From Granulicatella balaenopterae (GTDB lineage Bacteria; Bacillota; Bacilli; Lactobacillales; Aerococcaceae), in assembly GCF_900111135.1 (NCBI RefSeq), contig NZ_FOGF01000020.1:1-36792 (forward strand): a DNA stretch of 36,792 bases. The letters run 5' to 3'. Positions 1-7,447 of this stretch are shown in pieces. The first letter of the stretch is position 1, and each line of letters begins with the position of its first letter. The translations under genes were made by a program, and so were the position numbers. The notes below the pieces were generated by a model. That model worked only from the letters and a program-made list of their open reading frames with translations, was not told where the DNA came from and did no database searches.

Positions 1-40
1 TTATTATAGGGCATCAGATGCTTTTTGTGTATAAAAAAAT

Positions 41-79
41 AAATGATGCCATTGAAGAATTTCTTCAACAACATCATTT
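41..79 (-). terminator. Second hairpin downstream of the DUF1292 operon
   Basis: A nested inverted repeat: outer arms AAATGATG (41-48) and CATCATTT (72-79), inner arms TTGAAGAA (52-59) and TTCTTCAA (61-68). Read on the minus strand it is followed by a T-rich stretch (ATTTTTTTAT). It may be a back-up terminator behind the hairpin at 105-131, or may belong to a gene beyond the left edge. Confidence 0.45.
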
Positions 80-97
80 ATTGTAGAACCTAAAAGC

Positions 98-131
98 ACA
101 AAAAAACTAGCCACCAAAACGGCAACTAGTT
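98..131 (-). terminator. Rho-independent terminator of the ireB-ruvX-DUF1292 operon
   Basis: On the minus strand AACTAGTTGCC pairs with GGTGGCTAGTT (G-U pairs included) around a short loop and is followed by at least seven T. It lies about 100 bases past the DUF1292 stop codon. Confidence 0.8.
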
Positions 132-234
132 CTTATTTTTATGATGACTATACAAGTATCTGTATATCTGTAGCTCCCTTGCCACTTAGCTAATGCTTAA
201 GGCAAGACTACACCACCTAATAGATAAATGAAAA

Positions 235-540
235 TTATTCTTCTTCATCTGCTAGGAATGTGTTTAATACTTCTTCAACCATATCCCATTCTTCTTCAGT
301 TTCGATTGGTAGTAATTCACCTTCCATACCTTCTTCGCTTTCAACGTATGAGAATGCTTGTAATTCTACGTCTTCGTCTTCTGGAATACCAGCTGGGTAT
401 AGTAATACGTATGATTTACCGAAGTCTTCTGATTCAAAAGTGAATAAGATTTCGTGTAAGATTTCATTTCCTTGTTCATCAATAATTGTTACGTGATCAT
501 GTCCATGTTCGTGATCGTGGTTGTGGTTATGTTCTGACAT
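235..540 (-). CDS. DUF1292 family protein (YrzB-like) with His-rich N-terminus
   Basis: A 101-residue acidic cytoplasmic protein of the DUF1292 family, whose molecular function is not established. The body matches the family: [10 protein letters not shown] near residues 17-26, [18 protein letters not shown] near 33-50 and [19 protein letters not shown] near the C-terminus. Residues 4-16 are a run of alternating His, Asn, Asp, Glu and Gly with seven His, which could bind a metal ion such as Zn or Ni (inference). The gene is the last of a three-gene minus-strand operon after ireB and ruvX, an order common in Bacillota. An AAGAGGTG ribosome site precedes the ATG. Family assignment is firm; the role is unknown. 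Confidence 0.9.
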   Translation of the reverse strand: MSEHNHNHDHEHGHDHVTIIDEQGNEILHEILFTFESEDFGKSYVLLYPAGIPEDEDVELQAFSYVESEEGMEGELLPIETEEEWDMVEEVLNTFLADEEE

Positions 541-571
541 AATAACACCTCTTCTTTTTATTTTATATTTT

Positions 572-1000
572 TTACAAAATACTTGGATGACTATCCAAAT
601 AATTCTGCAATAAAATCACTGCTGCTAGCTTATCAATTACTTTTTTACGCTTTTTACGAGAGACATTCCCTTCATCCACTAGCATCCGTTCTGCTTGGAC
701 AGTTGTTAAGCGCTCATCCTGGTAATCAATTTCGATATCAATTAATTCTTTTAAGCCGTCTGCATAAGTCATCGAAGCTTCTGCTCTAAAACCAATTGAA
801 TTATTCATATTCTTGGGTAAGCCTATTACCACTTTCGTTACTTCATATTCTTTGATTAATTCAAGAATACGATCATAACCATACTCTTCGTCCGCTTCAC
901 TAATACGAACAATTTCAATGCCTTGTGCTGTCCAACCCATTGGATCACTTACTGCAACTCCAACTGTCTTTGAACCAACATCTAATCCCATTATCCTCAT
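572..1000 (-). CDS. ruvX: Putative Holliday junction resolvase / pre-16S rRNA nuclease RuvX (YqgF)
   Basis: A 142-residue YqgF-family RNase H-fold nuclease; homologues process 16S rRNA 5' ends and have been proposed to resolve Holliday junctions. The N-terminal motif [15 protein letters not shown] carries the first acidic residue (Asp7), [12 protein letters not shown] marks the middle strand, and [13 protein letters not shown] supplies the conserved Asp-Glu-Arg. The chosen ATG shares its A with the TAA stop of ireB (TAATG), the usual sign of translational coupling; an upstream in-frame TTG would add two residues and is less likely. It lies between ireB and the DUF1292 gene in one operon. All expected motifs are intact. 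Confidence 0.9.
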   Translation of the reverse strand: MRIMGLDVGSKTVGVAVSDPMGWTAQGIEIVRISEADEEYGYDRILELIKEYEVTKVVIGLPKNMNNSIGFRAEASMTYADGLKELIDIEIDYQDERLTTVQAERMLVDEGNVSRKKRKKVIDKLAAVILLQNYLDSHPSIL

Positions 1001-1266
1001 TAGCAATCTCTACCTGTTGTACGAATATAATGGCGAATTAATTCTTCTAAAATTTCGTCTCTTTCATGTCTACGAATTAAATTACGTGCATCTTTATGAC
1101 GTGGAATATATGCTGGGTCTCCTGATAACAAGTACCCAACAATTTGGTTAATTGAGCTATATCCTTTTTCATTTAATGCATCATAGACAATGGTTAATGT
1201 TTCTTCAACACTTTTTTCATCCTTATCATTAAACTTGAATAAGACTGTTTCATCTATTGAACTCAT
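1000..1266 (-). CDS. ireB: IreB family regulatory phosphoprotein
   Basis: An 88-residue protein of the IreB (YrzL) family. In Enterococcus faecalis, IreB is a substrate of the PASTA-domain kinase IreK and phosphatase IreP, and affects cephalosporin resistance. The family core is clear: [26 protein letters not shown], with the basic [21 protein letters not shown] following. Of the two phospho-threonines described near the enterococcal N-terminus (Thr4 and Thr7), only the one at position 7 (DETVLFKF) is present; position 4 is Ile. First gene of the operon ireB-ruvX-DUF1292, with an AGGAGAAGGGG ribosome site and a promoter at 1297-1325. Confidence 0.9.
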   Translation of the reverse strand: MSSIDETVLFKFNDKDEKSVEETLTIVYDALNEKGYSSINQIVGYLLSGDPAYIPRHKDARNLIRRHERDEILEELIRHYIRTTGRDC

Positions 1267-1296
1267 AACTGCACCCCTTCTCCTACTGATACTTAT

Positions 1297-1325
1297 ATTT
1301 TACTAGATATTAAGAAAAACTACAA
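1297..1325 (-). promoter_or_regulatory. Promoter of the ireB operon
   Basis: Minus strand TTGTAG (1320-1325), a 17-base spacer and TAAAAT (1297-1302), ending about 30 bases before the ireB start codon. Confidence 0.65.
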
Positions 1326-1371
1326 CAGAATTCGTAAGATATTAAGGAAACCTTTACTAATTATATAAGGT

Positions 1372-1400
1372 AAAATAGAGCGATTATATCGCTCTATTTT
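1372..1400 (-). terminator. Terminator of alaS
   Basis: A perfect 12-bp stem (AAAATAGAGCGA / TCGCTCTATTTT) with a five-base loop lies 17 bases past the alaS stop. The T stretch is part of the stem, so termination may be incomplete and could work in both directions. Confidence 0.65.
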
Positions 1401-1417
1401 CCTTTGCTGTATGCTAA

Positions 1418-4060
1418 TTAACGATTTTCTAACCAGTTTGTCACTTCTTGTAAAGCGTCTTTAATACCAGCTGGGTTTTTACCACCGGCTTGAGCCATAT
1501 CTGGACGGCCACCACCGCCACCACCGATTTTTGGTGCAATTGCTTTGATTAAATCACCCGCTTTAATACCTTTAGCGACCGTTTCTTTATCAATAGCCAC
1601 TAAAAGATTTGCTTTCTCACCTTGTGAAGTTGCGACAACTAAGATATCTGAAGCTTTTTTAGCTTTCCAAGTATCTGCTAATTGACGTAATTCATCCATA
1701 CCTTTATTTGGTAAGTCAACAGTAATTAATGTTATATCCTTAACCGTTACAACATTATTAAAGACATCTGCTGTTTCTGATTTCATTAATTTTGCTTTTA
1801 AGCCTGCTACTTCATGTTGTAATTCTTTAATTTCTGCTTGTAAGTTAGTTGCACGTTCAGGAACGGCATCTAATTGAACTGATTTAACAATTCCAGCTGT
1901 TTCTTTTAATAGTGCTTCATGATTAGCTAATAATTCGTATGCTTCTTTACTTGTTACAGCTTCGATACGTCGAACGCCAGCACCAATACCTGATTCAGAA
2001 ACAATCTTGAATAAGCCGATTTCTGAAGTATTATGAACGTGGATACCACCACATAATTCGATTGACCAGTTACCTGCATTAACAACACGTACTGTTTCAC
2101 CATATTTTTCACCGAATAATGCCATAGCGCCCATTTCTTTCGCTTTATCGATAGTTGTTTCAACTGTTACAACATCTAAAGCTTCCCAGATTTTTTCGTT
2201 TACGATTTGTTCCATGCGTTGTAATTCTTCCGCAGTTACTTGACCAAAGTGGCTGAAGTCAAAACGTAAATATTCTGGAGCAACTAATGAACCTGCTTGA
2301 TTAGCATGAGTTCCTAAGACATCTTTTAATGCTTGGTGTAATAAGTGAGTTGCTGCGTGGTTTTTAGTGATTTTAGCGCGACGTTTAGCATCAACGACTA
2401 ATACGTATTCTGTTCCAACTGTCATATCTCCAATAACGTTTACTGAGTGCATTGGTTGACCATTTGGCGCTTTTTTAACGTCGATAACTTCAGCAACGAT
2501 ATGTCCATCAAGCGTTGTAATGTGACCTGTATCGGCTACTTGTCCACCCATTTCAGCATAGAAAGGAGTTTGTGTAAAGAATAGATTAGCTACATCGCCT
2601 TCTTGTAATGATTCTGTTGCTTTATTATCGCAAACTGCGGCATTTAATGTACCATTTGCAGTATCATGGTCATAGCCAACGAATTCACTTTCAACAGTAA
2701 TCGATGTATATACTTCTGATTGAACATTCATTGATTCTGCTTGGTGACGAGCTGCACGCGCACGTTCACGTTGTTCTTTCATCGCTACATCGAATTCATC
2801 TTTATCGATTGAGAAGCCGTGTTCGCTAGCATATTCTTCTGTTAATTCTAATGGGAATCCGAAAGTATCATATAATTTGAATGCTTGACGTCCAGATACT
2901 ACTTTTTCGCCTTTAGCTTCCATTTCAACCATAATTTCTTTTAATAATTCTAAACCACCATTAATTGTTTCATGGAATTTAGCTTCTTCAGCAGAGATAA
3001 CTTTCTCAATGAAGGCTGCATTATCCACAACTTCTGGATAGAATTCCCCCATAATATTACCAATAACTGGTACTAATTTCGCTAAGAAGGCATCTTTAAT
3101 ACCTAATTTTTGTCCATGCATTACTGAACGACGTAGTAAACGACGTAAGATATAGCCACGGCCTTCATTTGATGGTAAAGCACCGTCACCAATTGCAAAT
3201 GATACCGCACGAATATGGTCAGCAATTAATTTGAATGATACGTCTGTTTCTTTTGCAGTACCATATTTTTTACCTGATAAGTTTTCAATTGTTTGAATAA
3301 TTGGCATAAATAAGTCTGTTTCAAAGTTAGTTGCTGTATTTTGCATTACGCTTGTTACACGTTCTAATCCCATACCTGTATCGACGTTTTTATGTGGTAA
3401 TGGTTGGTAAGAATTATCTGGCATATGGTTAAACTCAGAGAATACTAAGTTCCAAATTTCTAAATAACGTTCATTTTCACCACCAGGGAAGTTTTCAGGA
3501 TCATCTTCAGCAATATCTAAATACTCTTCACCACGATCATAGAATATCTCTGTATCCGGTCCGCATGGTCCCGCACCAATATCCCAGAAGTTATCTTCGA
3601 TTGGTACTAAGTGAGTTTCAATAAAGCGTGGTTGCTTTTTCCAAATAGTAGGTGTAACAGTATCTTCTGGATAGTAAGTCGCATATAATAACTCAGGGTC
3701 AAAAGCTAACCATTCTTCTGATGTTAAAAATTCCCATGCCCAAGCAATAGCTTCTTCTTTAAAGTATTCACCAATTGACCAGTTTCCTAGCATTTCAAAT
3801 AATGTGTGGTGACGAGCTGTAACCCCAACATTTTCGATATCATTTGTACGGATACATTTTTGTGCATTAGCGATACGTGGTGTATTTGGTACTTCTGATC
3901 CATCAAAATATTTTTTTAATGGTGCTACACCTGCATTGATCCATAATAATGTTGGGTCGTTAACTGGAATTAATGATGCACTTGGAATAATATCATGTTT
4001 TTTAGACTCAAAGAAATCTAAGTACATTTGTCTGATTTGACTACTTGTTAATTGTTTCAT
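1418..4060 (-). CDS. alaS: Alanine--tRNA ligase
   Basis: The 880-residue cytoplasmic class II alanyl-tRNA synthetase, close to the usual family length. It charges tRNA-Ala and proofreads Ser/Gly mischarging. The N-terminal catalytic domain carries TARHHTLFEMLGNWS (motif 1 area) and GRGYILRRLLRRS. The editing domain has the zinc-type HxxxH (HAATHLLHQ) and the CGGIHV pair. The DHHA1 C-terminal domain ends with the Gly-rich block GGGGGGRPDMAQAGGK. Expression is preceded by a T-box leader (4112-4333), so it should respond to uncharged tRNA-Ala. It has its own promoter and terminator and is transcriptionally separate from ireB. No disrupted motifs. Confidence 0.98.
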   Translation of the reverse strand: MKQLTSSQIRQMYLDFFESKKHDIIPSASLIPVNDPTLLWINAGVAPLKKYFDGSEVPNTPRIANAQKCIRTNDIENVGVTARHHTLFEMLGNWSIGEYFKEEAIAWAWEFLTSEEWLAFDPELLYATYYPEDTVTPTIWKKQPRFIETHLVPIEDNFWDIGAGPCGPDTEIFYDRGEEYLDIAEDDPENFPGGENERYLEIWNLVFSEFNHMPDNSYQPLPHKNVDTGMGLERVTSVMQNTATNFETDLFMPIIQTIENLSGKKYGTAKETDVSFKLIADHIRAVSFAIGDGALPSNEGRGYILRRLLRRSVMHGQKLGIKDAFLAKLVPVIGNIMGEFYPEVVDNAAFIEKVISAEEAKFHETINGGLELLKEIMVEMEAKGEKVVSGRQAFKLYDTFGFPLELTEEYASEHGFSIDKDEFDVAMKEQRERARAARHQAESMNVQSEVYTSITVESEFVGYDHDTANGTLNAAVCDNKATESLQEGDVANLFFTQTPFYAEMGGQVADTGHITTLDGHIVAEVIDVKKAPNGQPMHSVNVIGDMTVGTEYVLVVDAKRRAKITKNHAATHLLHQALKDVLGTHANQAGSLVAPEYLRFDFSHFGQVTAEELQRMEQIVNEKIWEALDVVTVETTIDKAKEMGAMALFGEKYGETVRVVNAGNWSIELCGGIHVHNTSEIGLFKIVSESGIGAGVRRIEAVTSKEAYELLANHEALLKETAGIVKSVQLDAVPERATNLQAEIKELQHEVAGLKAKLMKSETADVFNNVVTVKDITLITVDLPNKGMDELRQLADTWKAKKASDILVVATSQGEKANLLVAIDKETVAKGIKAGDLIKAIAPKIGGGGGGRPDMAQAGGKNPAGIKDALQEVTNWLENR

Positions 4061-4111
4061 AAATTACCATCCTTATATATTATTTTATTAGTTTTAAGAA
4101 CTAAGTCATAA

Positions 4112-4333
4112 AAATAAAAAAACTGCCCCATTGCACACAAGGGCGACATCATCACGGTACCACCTTGCTTACAATGAAACAGTTATGTTTTCATTATCTC
4201 TTAGTCCATTAACGCTGGAGACGTTTGTATTTCTACAAAATATATTCATCGGGAGCTAAATTTTTGGTGGCCATTTTCAGCAACTAGACCTCTCTGCAAG
4301 TTAAAAATTATCATCCGAATCTAAATTTCTCAC
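4112..4333 (-). promoter_or_regulatory. T-box riboswitch (alanine) upstream of alaS
   Basis: The minus-strand leader contains the T-box core AAGGTGGTACCGTG (complement of about 4153-4167), a CAGCGTTA element before it and an AGAGAGG segment in Stem I. The leader ends in a terminator hairpin (GCCCTTG, loop, CAATGGGGC) followed by TTTTTTT at 4114-4122. A GCU triplet (complement of 4254-4256) on the 3' side of Stem I is a reasonable Ala specifier codon. By family knowledge, uncharged tRNA-Ala binding should favour the antiterminator. Exact helix boundaries were not computed. Confidence 0.92.
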
Positions 4334-4339
4334 CTAATT

Positions 4340-4368
4340 AGTATAAGTAAATCACTCACTAATGTCAA
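4340..4368 (-). promoter_or_regulatory. Promoter of the alaS T-box transcript
   Basis: Minus strand TTGACA (4363-4368), a 17-base spacer and TATACT (4340-4345). It is a near-consensus housekeeping promoter and places the transcript start near 4333. Confidence 0.85.
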
Positions 4369-4528
4369 TATTTTTCAGCTTTTTTTTAGATATATTAGTG
4401 AATGTGATTATTTTCAAAAACAAGCTCTATTTTTTGCCAAATATGTCATGGATTTAAGCTGATAAAATACTTAATAATCAACTTTTTGTCTATATTTCTA
4501 CAATAACTATCACTTTTGAAAATAATTT

Positions 4529-4536
4529 GCTATAAT
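4529..4536 (+). promoter_or_regulatory. Extended -10 promoter of the lipid kinase gene
   Basis: TGCTATAAT with the TG of an extended -10 element (TATAAT at 4531-4536) lies about 30 bases before the ATG. No good -35 box is spaced correctly. Confidence 0.5.
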
Positions 4537-4566
4537 AATTCCATCAATATTATAGGAGTTAAATAG

Positions 4567-5529
4567 ATGTCAATTATTTTAGAAATTATTGTAAATATTA
4601 AATCTGGCAGCCATAAAGGGAAAACAATTCTTGGGAACTTACTTACTGCATGTGCACAAAAGAATATCCCCTATGAAGTTCATATCTCTGAATATGCTGG
4701 CCATACAACAAAATTAGTTCAAGAAGCTGTCGCAAAAGGCCTATCTAATAAACGAATTGTCATTATTGGTGGCGATGGTACATTAAATGAAGCTGTTACT
4801 GGACTAAAACAAATGAATGCCGATGTGCCGATTGCATATTTCCCTTCTGGTACAGGAAATGACTTCTCACGAGCTCTAGAAGTCGAACAAGAAGCTAATC
4901 GATTCCTAGACTTATTACAAGTAGCTAGTGTACATGAAGTTGAAATATTGGCTTATCATAATCATGCAACGAACGATAGAGGTTATGCTTTGAATTCATT
5001 AGGGATTGGTTTTGATGCATTAATTTGTCAATTAACAAACTCTTCGAAAAATAAAGGGAATTTAAATAAATTCGGACTAACTAAATTATCCTATGTTCGC
5101 AATATTATTGCTGCCTTTAAACAAAAAGAGACTTTTTCAGCCATTATTACTACTAATCATACCGATAGCTATCATTATGATAATATTTTACTTCTAGACT
5201 TAATGAACCATCCTTATTTTGGTGGAGGAATTAAGTTTGATCCAGAATCCTTACCGAATAATCATGAGATTGGTATTGTCGTAGCTCATAGCGTAATTGC
5301 CAAAGAATTCATTCAAGTCTTTCCACGTATTTTAAGTGGTGGAAATCATTTTGGTATTACGGAATCTTTCACAAGAATTCCAGCTACTAATGTTCGCATC
5401 CAAATTGAAAATTCACAAATCATTCAACGTGATGGCGAAATCTACCAACCACAGACGATTGATTTAGAAGTCCAATTAGAAACCCAGAAATTTTGGTTAA
5501 TTCAAAAAGAAGCAGTCAGTACCCATTAA
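4567..5529 (+). CDS. YegS/DgkB-family lipid kinase
   Basis: A 320-residue protein of the diacylglycerol/lipid kinase family (YegS/Rv2252/BmrU). The catalytic-domain motifs are present: an N-terminal VNIKSGSHKG strand-loop, the nucleotide-binding GGDGTLNEAVTG near residue 74, and PSGTGNDFSRAL near residue 98. The C-terminal half shows the expected beta-rich domain with LNSLGIGFDA and QRDGE. Members phosphorylate diacylglycerol or related lipids at the membrane; the exact substrate cannot be read here. It stands alone on the plus strand, diverging from alaS and converging on msrA, with an AGGAG site eight bases before the ATG and a strong terminator over its stop codon. Confidence 0.9.
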   Translation: MSIILEIIVNIKSGSHKGKTILGNLLTACAQKNIPYEVHISEYAGHTTKLVQEAVAKGLSNKRIVIIGGDGTLNEAVTGLKQMNADVPIAYFPSGTGNDFSRALEVEQEANRFLDLLQVASVHEVEILAYHNHATNDRGYALNSLGIGFDALICQLTNSSKNKGNLNKFGLTKLSYVRNIIAAFKQKETFSAIITTNHTDSYHYDNILLLDLMNHPYFGGGIKFDPESLPNNHEIGIVVAHSVIAKEFIQVFPRILSGGNHFGITESFTRIPATNVRIQIENSQIIQRDGEIYQPQTIDLEVQLETQKFWLIQKEAVSTH

Positions 5530-5546
5530 TGGTCGACTGCTTTTTT
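5511..5546 (+). terminator. Terminator of the lipid kinase gene
   Basis: AGCAGTC (5511-5517) and GACTGCT (about 5535-5541) form a hairpin followed by TTTTTT. The TAA stop codon sits in the loop. Confidence 0.85.
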
Positions 5547-5667
5547 ATTATCTAATTATCTATTTGGCGACATTTTTTTCGTTGTGAAATCTTCCGTCTA
5601 TGTTGGTGACTGCTATTTGCACCGTGAGAACATCCTTCTAGCCTTATGATACTTTAGGAGTTCCTTC

Positions 5668-6189
5668 CTATTTTACAATATTGATTTCTGGCAGATTAAT
5701 TTTTTCGTCGGCTAATGAGAGATTAATGTGACAATAGCCTTGGGGATGTTTAGCGAGGTAGTCTTGGTGATACTCTTCTGCTATGATAAAGTTCTTAAGG
5801 GGGTCTAGTTCTACTTGGATTGGTTTGGTATATTTTGTTTGTTCGGCTTCCATGTAGGCTTTTGTGATTTTTTCTTGTTGTTGTTCAGTGTAATAGATAC
5901 CGGTACGATATTGTCGTCCAGTATCGCCACCTTGTTTGTTAAGGCTTAGCGGATCAATCATTCGGAAATAATGTGCTAGAATACTTGTTAGGTTGATTTG
6001 CGTACTATCATAAGACACTTCGACTGCTTCTGCGTGATCTGTCTCTGCGACGCGTTGGTAATTGGTGTGTTCAGTTTGACCATTTGCATATCCCGCCACG
6101 ACTTGTTTGATACCGTCGATCCGCTTGAAGTAGGCTTGGCTCCCCCAAAAACATCCTGCTGCTAAATAGATTTTCTTTACTTCTGTCAT
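5668..6189 (-). CDS. msrA: Peptide-methionine (S)-S-oxide reductase MsrA
   Basis: A 173-residue MsrA that reduces methionine-S-sulfoxide in proteins and free methionine. The active-site AAGCFWGSQAYF places the catalytic Cys at position 13. The family blocks GYANG, DHAEAVEVSYD and HQDYLAKHP follow, and a C-terminal Cys in GYCHINL is a candidate resolving residue. I start at the ATG encoding MTEVKK because GGAGGG lies seven bases before it; a longer frame (12 more residues) begins just downstream of the -10 box and has no ribosome site. Single-gene unit with its own promoter, convergent with the lipid kinase. No MsrB domain is fused or adjacent. Confidence 0.95.
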   Translation of the reverse strand: MTEVKKIYLAAGCFWGSQAYFKRIDGIKQVVAGYANGQTEHTNYQRVAETDHAEAVEVSYDSTQINLTSILAHYFRMIDPLSLNKQGGDTGRQYRTGIYYTEQQQEKITKAYMEAEQTKYTKPIQVELDPLKNFIIAEEYHQDYLAKHPQGYCHINLSLADEKINLPEINIVK

Positions 6190-6229
6190 ATCATTTCCCT
6201 CCAATTTGTCTGATTCTTTACGCAATGAT

Positions 6230-6258
6230 ACTATATCCTGTTTCTGTTATCATATCAA
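6230..6258 (-). promoter_or_regulatory. Promoter of msrA
   Basis: Minus strand TTGATA (6253-6258), 17 bases, TATAGT (6230-6235). It supports the downstream ATG chosen for msrA. Confidence 0.7.
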
Positions 6259-6324
6259 AATATTTGCCTAAAGCTACGCTAATCCTATCTTCTAAGTTAG
6301 ACTCCCAAAAACATTAGATGACAC

Positions 6325-6360
6325 AAAAACACAGCAACTATGTGGGAGTTACTGTGTTTA
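6325..6360 (-). terminator. Terminator of the lacAB PTS operon
   Basis: On the minus strand AACACAG-T-AACT pairs with AGTT-G-CTGTGTT across a short loop and runs into TTTTT, just downstream of lacB. Confidence 0.8.
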
Positions 6361-6384
6361 GTGGATGATGGATTTTAGTATTTT

Positions 6385-6903
6385 TTAGTCGTGATAATAG
6401 CCTTCACACCATAATTGTAACTCTTTATCAAAGAAGTTGGGGTTATTATGTTGTTCAGGATTATCTTGTTCTAAGTCACTAATTTTTTGGATGATTTGTT
6501 TATTTTCTTCTGTTGGTTGATATTCTGTTGTAATGAATGTTTCAATGATTTCTTGGGCGATATGCTCTCCCACTACTGCTCCACCAACACTTATGATATT
6601 GGCATTTAATTCTTGACGGACATATTTGGCTGTTAGTGGATCACTTACTAATGCAGCACGAATTCCTTGATTTTTATTGGCTGCAGTTGAGATTCCTACC
6701 CCCGTTCCACAAATTACCACACCAAAGTCTGCTTCTCCATTACGTACTAAATCAGCTACTTGTAACCCGTAAATTGGGTAGTGTGTTCTAATGTGATCAT
6801 GTGTGCCAACATCAATTACTTGGTAGCCTTTATTTTTCAAAAAATCAACAATTCTTACTTTATAGTCTGTTACGATATGATCATTTCCAATTGCGATAAT
6901 CAT
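6385..6903 (-). CDS. lacB: Galactose-6-phosphate isomerase subunit LacB
   Basis: A 172-residue RpiB/LacA/LacB-family isomerase subunit with the usual LacB length. LacA and LacB together convert D-galactose-6-phosphate to D-tagatose-6-phosphate in the tagatose-6-phosphate pathway. Visible motifs: IAIGNDHIVTDYK at the N-terminus, GTHDHIRTHYPIYG, the catalytic-Cys block VVICGTGVGISTAANK, and NIISVGGAVVGEHIA. The distal half EYQPTEENKQII fits LacB rather than RpiB. It is the last gene of the PTS-lacAB operon, 22 bases after lacA. Related RpiB-fold isomerases act on ribose- or allose-phosphates, but pairing with a LacA partner makes the LacB call strong. Confidence 0.93.
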   Translation of the reverse strand: MIIAIGNDHIVTDYKVRIVDFLKNKGYQVIDVGTHDHIRTHYPIYGLQVADLVRNGEADFGVVICGTGVGISTAANKNQGIRAALVSDPLTAKYVRQELNANIISVGGAVVGEHIAQEIIETFITTEYQPTEENKQIIQKISDLEQDNPEQHNNPNFFDKELQLWCEGYYHD

Positions 6904-6925
6904 CTTTATTTCACCTTCCTTAAAT

Positions 6926-7354
6926 TTAATATAGTTTTTCTAACATATCCAAACGAATTTGGTGGCGACCTGCTGCATATTCAACTCCTAAATATGTATC
7001 AACTAATGATTCAGCTAATCTCTTGCCGACTAATTCTGCTCCAATTGCAATAGCTTTTGCCCCATTATGTTCGGTTGTCATATGAGCTGTACGTTCTTCA
7101 CGCACATTGGCTGTGACCATGCCATGGATTTTATTACTTGCTAATGCGGATGGAGCACCAAATGCGTCAAACATAATGCCACGTTCTGCTTGACCAGCTA
7201 AGACCAGACGTGAGACTTTTTCGGCAGAATCCACAAAATCTTTTGCTGGTTCTTCGGTTAAATCTAATAGTTCTAAGCCTTTTTCTGTTAGGTATTTTTT
7301 GATGTGTTCTTTTAATGCAAAGCCTTTCTTATCTGATGCGATTGCAATCTTCAT
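6926..7354 (-). CDS. lacA: Galactose-6-phosphate isomerase subunit LacA
   Basis: A 142-residue LacA subunit, exactly the usual length when started at the ATG encoding MKIAIASDKKGF, which has GGGAGAG eight bases upstream. A longer frame (18 extra Lys-rich residues) lacks a good ribosome site. It partners LacB in forming tagatose-6-phosphate. As in other LacA proteins, the position of the RpiB/LacB catalytic Cys is not Cys (IMFDAFGAPSALASNK), so catalysis depends on LacB. The ANVREERTAHMTTEHNGAKAIAIGAELVG block is typical of the family. It is preceded by a stable hairpin separating it from the PTS IIC gene. Confidence 0.93.
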   Translation of the reverse strand: MKIAIASDKKGFALKEHIKKYLTEKGLELLDLTEEPAKDFVDSAEKVSRLVLAGQAERGIMFDAFGAPSALASNKIHGMVTANVREERTAHMTTEHNGAKAIAIGAELVGKRLAESLVDTYLGVEYAAGRHQIRLDMLEKLY

Positions 7355-7412
7355 AATAATCTCTCCCTTTTTTGCTTGTTTTTTTAATTTTTTAGCTAAA
7401 TTTGGCATATAT

Positions 7413-7440
7413 AAAGGCCCAGCACGAATACTGAACCTTT
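7413..7440 (-). other. Intercistronic hairpin between PTS IIC and lacA
   Basis: Minus strand AAAGGTTCAG pairs fully with CTGGGCCTTT (two G-U pairs) around an eight-base loop. It lies within the IIC-lacA gap and is followed by TATATATG rather than a T run. It could be an attenuator or an mRNA-processing/stability element; the role is inference. Confidence 0.5.
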
Positions 7441-7447
7441 AGCTATT

